Assembly (NCBI RefSeq): GCF_001007875.1
Contig: NZ_CP011412.1
Span: 2,108,001 to 2,172,000 of the forward strand
Length of the DNA: 64,000 nucleotides
Direction: 5' to 3'
Source: Sedimenticola thiotaurini
GTDB lineage: Bacteria; Pseudomonadota; Gammaproteobacteria; Chromatiales; Chromatiaceae
Position 1 is the stretch's first letter, and each line of letters opens with the position of its first letter. Of this stretch, positions 63,677 to 64,000 are shown piece after piece. The notes under the pieces were generated by a model. That model was given only the letters and a program-made list of their open reading frames with translations. It did no database searches and was not told where the DNA came from. Both the position numbers and the translations under genes were made by a program.

Positions 63677-64000
63677 CCTTTGCCGGCAACGGCATCGGCA
63701 TAACCTCGGGTATCGCCATCGGCGAAGCCCATATTCTGCGCCCCGGCCTGCTGGAAATCGGCCCACGCCAGATCGACCCGGCCGATATTCCGGCCGAAGT
63801 GCAGCGCTTCCAGCTGGCGGTAAACGGGGCCAGGGGACGACTTCAGCAGACCCGTAAAAAGATCCCCGACAACACCCGCTCAGATATTATCGCCTTCATC
63901 GACACCCACCTGCTGATGATGAATGACGCCGCCCTGGTGGAGGTGCCGATCCAGCTGATTCGTCGCCACGCCTACGCCGCTGAATGGGCACTGCAACTGC
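63673..64000 (+). CDS. PTS enzyme I, N-terminal part (cut by window end)
   Basis: Phosphotransferase that takes phosphate from phosphoenolpyruvate and gives it to HPr. Only 109 codons are visible: GIGITSGIAIGEAHIL at the N-terminus, then IPAEVQRFQLAVNGAR, and FIDTHLLMMNDAALVEVP, all typical of the HPr-binding N domain of enzyme I. It begins directly with that domain and lacks the N-terminal GAF domain of the enterobacterial PtsP. It overlaps HPr as ATGA. Confidence 0.9.
   Translation, partial: MTFAGNGIGITSGIAIGEAHILRPGLLEIGPRQIDPADIPAEVQRFQLAVNGARGRLQQTRKKIPDNTRSDIIAFIDTHLLMMNDAALVEVPIQLIRRHAYAAEWALQL

Overview
The window is about 60% GC, densely coded, and carries gene families and gene orders of the Gammaproteobacteria. 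Evidence includes the Pseudomonas-like run gshB - tonB - yqgE - ruvX - pyrR - pyrB - pyrC', a Pil-Chp twitching chemotaxis cluster beside pilT/pilU, the yrbG-kdsD-kdsC-lptCAB-rpoN-hpf-ptsN-rapZ-HPr-EI block, and an S-adenosylhomocysteine (SAH) riboswitch before ahcY. A tkt-gap-pgk-pyk-fba operon with class II aldolase, a periplasmic-type rhodanese and the overall composition suggest an autotrophic, probably sulfur-oxidising lineage (Chromatiales/Sedimenticola-like). That placement is inference: no RuBisCO, sox or dsr gene lies here. No rRNA, tRNA, CRISPR array, insertion sequence or phage gene was seen.

Layout. 1-345: 5' end of an unrecognised gene (minus). 702-7856: sugar-phosphate operon tkt-gap-pgk-pyk-fba (minus), with strong hairpins between genes and a terminator after fba. 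8142-8699: a peroxiredoxin-like protein. 8807-12700: activated methyl cycle, metK (with a terminator-bearing leader), SAH riboswitch, ahcY, metF. 12894-17657: an unrecognised membrane protein, bioA, rsmE, oxyR, then a near-consensus OxyR operator and promoter driving a DUF2061 membrane protein and perhaps a 32-residue peptide. 17781-27068: iron import, with a Fur box between a TonB-dependent receptor operon (receptor, binding protein, DUF2218, permease, ATPase, ExbB, two ExbD, repeat-rich TonB) and a divergent AraC-type regulator. 27120-38086: ttcA and pilG-pilH-pilI-pilJ-chpA-chpC. 38194-39397: rhodanese and a small exported protein. 39666-47432: gshB, apbE, tonB, yqgE, ruvX, pyrR, pyrB, pyrC', pyrK-like. 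47516-49729: pilT, pilU (minus). 49916-55253: yggS, proC, yggT, yggU, a dynamin-like GTPase, DUF4426 and a small zinc-ribbon protein. 55391-64000: yrbG, kdsD, kdsC, lptC, lptA, lptB, rpoN, hpf, ptsN, rapZ, HPr and the start of enzyme I.

How the parts work together. PilT/PilU retract type IV pili under control of the Pil-Chp phosphorelay, and the TonB beside gshB corresponds in position to the twitching-linked TonB3 of Pseudomonas. MetK, AhcY and MetF regenerate methyl groups, with SAH sensed in the ahcY leader. Iron uptake is predicted to be Fur-repressed and AraC-activated. The last block builds Kdo and the Lpt export machinery and encodes sigma-54 with the nitrogen-related phosphotransferase system.

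The most interesting items are the OxyR-controlled DUF2061 unit, the metK leader (possible undescribed attenuator), the perfect 44-bp palindrome between gap and pgk, and a predicted leaderless gshB promoter. All functional calls come from reading the sequence by eye; no database or folding search was run.
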